Part shown: positions 59,817 to 64,000 of the stretch, in pieces | How positions within the stretch are numbered: position 1 is the first letter of the stretch | How the letters are laid out: each line of letters starts with the position of its first letter | Assembly: GCF_000002425.4 (NCBI RefSeq) | Contig: NC_037273.1 | Span: 1,122,483 to 1,186,482, forward strand | From: Physcomitrium patens | Taxonomy: Eukaryota; Streptophyta; Bryopsida; Funariales; Funariaceae | Direction: 5' to 3' | Length of the DNA stretch: 64,000 nucleotides | Program-made: the position numbers and the translations under genes | The notes under the pieces: model-generated | Database searches by the model: none | The model's input: only the letters and a program-made list of their open reading frames with translations | What the model was told of the DNA's origin: nothing

Positions 59817-60550
59817 GAAAACAAGGACGCCCAGCCACAATAGGGACCGTGCGGTTGGACATCTCAACATCCAAAATTAATCAAGGTCCCTTTCTCTCAG
59901 CTCAACCTTCAGATTGTTTTATGGTACCTTTACATCTGGATATTTAAGAACTACAAGTCGATGCTTTATTAGACTCGGGTGCATCCGCTTGCTTTATAGA
60001 TGAAGAGTTTGCCAAGCTTCACAATATTTCTCTTGTAAAGAAACTTAAGCATGTCCATGTAGAAGTCATAGATGGACGACCATTGTCTTCGGGCAATGTT
60101 ATCCATGAAACTAAACCATTGAAGGTACGTCTTAAAAACCATGAGAGCAATATTGTGTTTAATGTTATCAAGACCCCTTCATGTCCTATCATTTTGGGAC
60201 TATCTTGGCTTGATAGATATAATCCATTGATAGATTGGAAGTTGCGGAAAGTGACATTTCTAACAAACTCCTTGAAGGTGGAATCTACCAAGACAATGTC
60301 TAGAAACAAATCCTTGTTTATAGGTGCAAGGGCTTTCATGAAGGAAGCCAAGCAAAATACACCTCTTGTCATCTTCTCAACTTCGACTCGAGAAGATGCA
60401 ACTCCGACTTTGGTTATTCCAAAGCAGTATGAAGAATTCAAAGATGTCTTTGAAAAGAAGAATGCTCATATGCTGCCAGAGCATCGACCCTATGACTGTG
60501 CCATTGAATTACAAGAAGGAGCATAACCACCTTTTGGACCAATCTACAAT

Positions 60551-61291
60551 TTGTCGCAGACGGAGTTGACTGAGTTGCGGAAGTACATTGACGAGAATCT
60601 AGCCAAGAACTTCATCCGTCATTCGAAGTCGCCAGTTGGGGCACCAATCTTATTTGTGAAGAAGAAGGATGGCTCACTACGGATGTGCGTGGACTATCGA
60701 GGTCTCAACAAGGTGACAAAAAAGAATCGCTACCCACTGCCTTTAATCTCTGGTCTTCTAGAACAACTTGGACGTGCAAGGATCTTTACAAAGATTGACC
60801 TAAGGGGAGCTTACAACCTTGTGCAAATTAAGGAAGGAGATGAATGGAAGACAGCGTTCCAAACAAGGTATGGCCATTTTGAATACAATGTCATGCCATT
60901 TAGTCTTACTAATGCTCCAGCGGTCTTTCAACACATGATGAATGACATCTTTCGAGAGCATCTAGACGATTTTGTTGTCATCTATCTAGATGACATTTTG
61001 ATATTTTCTAAGAATGAGGAAGAACATGAGAAGCACGTTCGTTTGGTACTCAAAAAACTACGGGAGCGAGGACTCTATGCCAAATTGGAGAAGTGCTTAT
61101 TTCACCAAACTGAGATGGAGTTTTTGGGATTCATCACGACTACGGAAGGCTTGAAGATAGATCCAAAGAAGGTGGAAGCAATCATGTCTTGGGAAGTTCC
61201 GAAGACGGTTAGGGACGTACAATGTTTTCTTGGATTTGCTAACTACTATCGGATCTTCGTCAAGAATTATTCTCACTCGGTTAACGTGTAA
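60551..61291 (+). pseudogene. TE3 reverse transcriptase block
   Basis: 246 open codons spanning the RT core: [20 protein letters not shown] (finger), [33 protein letters not shown] (catalytic YxDD type) and [12 protein letters not shown]. It is part of a gag-pol continuum that is not fully intact. RNase H text overlaps the next open stretch at 61230-61736. Confidence 0.85.
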
Positions 61292-62210
61292 GGACAAGCT
61301 CGAATGGGGACCTATCGCAAAAACAGCATTTCAAGATTTGAAGATGGTATTTACTACAGCTCCAATCTTGGTACATCCGGACTTTATAAAGGCCTTTTAT
61401 TTGGAGACAGATGCGTCGGATTTTGCTTTGGGAGCTGTACTTTCACAGATGGGCGTAGATGAGAAGCTCCATCCAGTTGCGTTCTATTCTCAAAAATTCT
61501 CTGCTGCTGAGATCAACTATGAGATCCACGATAAGAAACTCCTTGCTATAGTAGATTCTGTCCAAGAGTGGCGCCACTTTCTCGAAGGAACTGCACATCC
61601 AGTGACCGTATATACGGATCACAAGAATTTGGAGTATTTTATGTCGGCTCGGGTTTTGAATCGGCGTCAAGCCCGGTGGAGTATGTCGCTATCCAGATTC
61701 GACTTTGTTATTACTTATCAACCTGGGAAGCAATAAGGGTTGTCCAATGCATTATCAAGGAGATCATATCTCGCGCCAAAGGCTGGAGATGCAGCATTTG
61801 ATCAACAGTGCACGACATTGTTGAAGCCAGAGAAATTTCGGCTCAACACAGCTATTGTACCAATTGATGCTGACTTCCTCGACTAGGTACGGGCCGCAAC
61901 CATTGAAGATTCTCTAGCCCTTGATATCAAGCAACATGCTAGTGATGATAAATTCAAGATGGAAGGAGATCTAGTATATTTCGAAGAGCGGTTGTATATC
62001 CCAAAAGGGCCAGCACGACTCCGAGTTTTTCAATCTCGTCATGTTTTTCCAGCTGCGGAACATTTTAGATTCAATAAGACTTTGGAACTTATTTCCCGCG
62101 ATTTCTGATGGCTTCAAATGTGGAAGGATGTGAAAGATTTTGTTGTATCTTGTGACATTTGTTCAAGATCCAAAAACCCTTGACATCGGCCTTATGGACT
62201 TCTACAGCCA

Positions 62211-63302
62211 TTGCCTATTCCGCGCCGACCATGGTCTTCGGTTTCCATGGACTTTATTACAGATCTACCACCATCGAATTCATTTGACAGCATTTTTGTT
62301 GTCGTAGATCGGCTTACAAAGATGGCGCATTTTGTCCCTTGTAAGAAGACATCGTCAAGCGAAGACACAGCAAGACTCTTTCTTGATAATGTGTATCGAT
62401 ATCATGGTCTACCAGATGATATCGTATCGGATCGAGGAACCCAGTTTGTGTCAAAGTTTTGGAAATCTCTTTTTGAAATATTGAAGGTAGATATCAAGCT
62501 TTCTTCGGCATTTCATCCTCAAACAGACGGCCAAACAGAACGGGTGAATCAAGTTTTAGAGCAATATTTACGTTGCACCATCAACTATCAACAAGATGAT
62601 TGGGTCGCATATCTACCGCTAGCCGAGTTTGCATATAACAACACCCTTCATGCGTCAACTCAACAAACGCCATTCTTTTCCAATTATGGATACCATCCGA
62701 AGCTTGACTTATGGAATTCGTCAACGATTAACAATCCGGCAGCTGAAGGATTGGTGAAGGAGCTTTCGCAGCTTCAAACTACATCGAAGCTTCAATTGCA
62801 AACTGCCTAAGAATCCTACAAGGCGTCTGCGGATAAATTTCGGAATCAGGCACCTAAATTCACGATTGGAGACGAAGTTTGGCTGCTTCGAGGAAATATT
62901 AAGACCAAGCGGCAAGGTGACAAATTGGACTATCGAAGATTGGGACCATTTGTTATCCAGAAGCAGATCAATCCTGTAGCGTATCGTCTGGAGTTACCAG
63001 CTACTATGAAGGTACATCCTGTCTTTCATGTTTCTTTGTTGGAGCCTTATCGAGAATCGTCTTTTCCTGGAAGAGTACAATGTCCACCACCTAGCATAGA
63101 AATAGAGAACCACGAAGAATACGAGGTGGAAAAGGTTCTGGATTCACGGCAAAGACGGGATAAATTAGAATACTTTGTGCATTGGAGCGGTTACGATATT
63201 AATGAACGAACATGGGAGCCGGTCGAAAATCTCGTAAATGCGCCACAAAAGGTACAGGAGTTTCATCGACGATATCCTGAGAAATCCAAGCCAGTTCGAT
63301 GA
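62211..63302 (+). pseudogene. TE3 integrase and chromodomain block
   Basis: The integrase core (62211-62810) has FITDLPP, VSDRGTQFVSKFW and [13 protein letters not shown]. The block 62925-63302 has the GPF region (RRLGPFVIQKQINPVAYRLE), VFHVSLLEPY, and a chromodomain with aromatic-cage-type residues (YEVEKVLD, YFVHWSGY, TWEPVENL). In chromoviruses this domain is thought to steer integration to marked chromatin. Not fully intact. Confidence 0.85.
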
Positions 63303-63444
63303 TAGCTTCTTACTGAAGCTTGCTCATCTAGAAAACAGAAAAGAGGAGAGAGCACCACCAAAATCCATAGTTGATGTAGTCATTCTCACCAAGATAGCAT
63401 AGAACTTTGTTAGTAGCCCAAGTTTGTTCTTATTGTTTTAGCCT

Positions 63445-63798
63445 TTGAATATGGATAGCCAAGATACTACACTTGTCATGTCATCTCAAGCAACTAGCTC
63501 ACGAAGACGACCGCGAGATGAAGAACCACTTGCACCACCACGACGTCGAAGGATTCCGAGCAACAGATCGCTGGTGATTGTATTTGAGGTCGAGCCTACC
63601 TACAATGGTCAGCCAAAAGGAGTGTTTGCAGGACAATTTCACAATGAAGACACGGAGGTTCATGCTTGGTCAGAAGTTGAAGGCGTGGGCCACTACCGTT
63701 GGCTTCAAGGACCATTGAATCACTTGCCTCGTGAACAACAATTGGAGTTCAAAGCAGAGGTTATGCGACAGATCTTCATTTTCTTGCGTTGGTATTGA
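63445..63798 (+). CDS. TE3 accessory protein, intact, unknown function
   Basis: 117 codons, starting 143 bp after the end of the chromodomain frame and ending about 36 bp before the purine tract. Residues 1-18 are polar. Residues 20-41 are strongly basic (RRRPRDEE, PPRRRRIPSNR), and could be a nuclear localisation or nucleic-acid-binding patch. Residues 43-117 form a compact domain with LVIVFEVE, G-P-F-G spacing and VGHYRWLQGPLNHLPREQ. The same domain follows pol in TE1, TE2, TE4 and TE5, so it belongs to the elements and is not captured by one copy. A second in-frame Met is at residue 3. I recognise no known family. Expression would need its own route (internal start, splicing or re-initiation). 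Confidence 0.75.
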   Translation: MNMDSQDTTLVMSSQATSSRRRPRDEEPLAPPRRRRIPSNRSLVIVFEVEPTYNGQPKGVFAGQFHNEDTEVHAWSEVEGVGHYRWLQGPLNHLPREQQLEFKAEVMRQIFIFLRWY

Positions 63799-63848
63799 CT
63801 GACGATAACATTGCTTCTCGGAGACCTCGAAGCTAAAGGAGGAGGTGA

Positions 63849-64000
63849 TGTTAGGGACATAGTCCTTAGACCTTTCTAGAGACAAGTTTCTAGAACCTTT
63901 TAGAAAGAAGTCTCTAGAAACTTCCAGAAGATTCCTTGAATATTCTCTTAGAAGATTCTTCAAAGATTCCCTAAAGATTCTTTGAAGATTCTCTAAATAT
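63849..64000 (+). repeat. TE3 3' LTR (first 152 bp)
   Basis: Starts TGTTAGGGACATAG right after the purine tract AAAGGAGGAGGTGA and continues past the window edge. Matches the 5' LTR with about 7 differences. Confidence 0.93.

Larger units (their letters stand above)
57800..64000 (+). mobile_element. TE3: nearly whole Ty3/gypsy chromovirus (3' LTR runs off the window)
   Basis: 5' LTR 57800-58272, leader 58273-58793, gag from the ATG at 58794 to 59816, protease about 59970-60230 (LLDSGASACFIDEEF), RT 60551-61260 ([11 protein letters not shown]), RNase H about 61370-61735 (TDASDFALGAVLSQ), integrase about 61990-62810 (HHCC, then DFITDLP, SDRGTQF, QTERVNQ as the D, D, E sites), GPF region about 62940-63060, chromodomain about 63110-63290 (YFVHWSGYDINERTWEPVEN), accessory frame 63445-63798, purine tract 63834-63848, 3' LTR from 63849. 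It looks almost whole with only a handful of breaks. The visible 152 bp of the 3' LTR differ from the 5' LTR at about 7 positions. It lies inside the TE2-C 5' LTR, with ATTAC on its left. Confidence 0.93.

Overview
The window looks like AT-rich nuclear DNA of a land plant. Two tRNA genes of plant type sit in a small GC-rich island, and almost everything else is LTR retrotransposon. The dominant elements are Ty3/gypsy chromoviruses (integrase followed by a chromodomain), with traces of Ty1/copia and of a third LTR lineage. The style of chromodomain and of the gag at the left edge resembles what is retained in mosses, lycophytes and ferns, so I lean towards a non-seed plant; this is inference. 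I see no convincing protein-coding host gene.

Layout. 1-2535: the 5' end of an LTR element on the minus strand (here TE0; gag and LTR), lying against an old chromovirus gag fragment. 2536-7330: AT-rich sequence with an old diverged duplication. 7330-15415: a copia fossil split by chromovirus TE1 copy A (8841-15159, LTRs of 561 bp, 5-bp target duplication CTTAT). 15416-18014: host sequence with tRNA-Asp(GTC) and tRNA-Gly(GCC). 18015-24435: minus-strand element TE2 copy A, carrying a TE0 solo LTR and a 1.2-kb insertion with inverted ends. 24436-37656: plus-strand TE4, itself carrying minus-strand TE5 (26033-32421) and a solo LTR (32692-33240). 37657-38004: LTR pieces. 38015-46683: arm B, and 46684-about 56172: arm C, which form a very large palindrome repeating the TE1 / tRNA island / TE2 block of copy A. 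57800-64000: TE3, a chromovirus that looks nearly whole; its 3' LTR runs off the window.

The TE1-tRNA-TE2 block is therefore present three times: A (plus), B (inverted) and C (plus). The tRNA pair is present three times with it. B and C face each other across a spacer of about 750 bp. Identity among the three is patchy, which suggests exchange between copies after duplication.

Three features shared by the chromoviruses deserve attention. First, bases just downstream of the 5' LTR are complementary to the inferred start of the transcript in the LTR, with compensating changes between families; this is the signature of Tf1-like self-priming instead of tRNA priming. Second, a separate small reading frame lies between the chromodomain and the 3' LTR in every family seen; it is intact in TE3 (117 aa) and I cannot assign it to a known family. 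Third, the leader before gag carries a hairpin-associated motif, GCGGATTACCC, in one copy in TE1 and in three tandem units in TE3. Element ages are rough: the TE1 LTRs differ at about 5% of sites, the TE5 LTRs at about 12%, and 152 visible bp of the TE3 LTRs at about 5%, all counted by eye.
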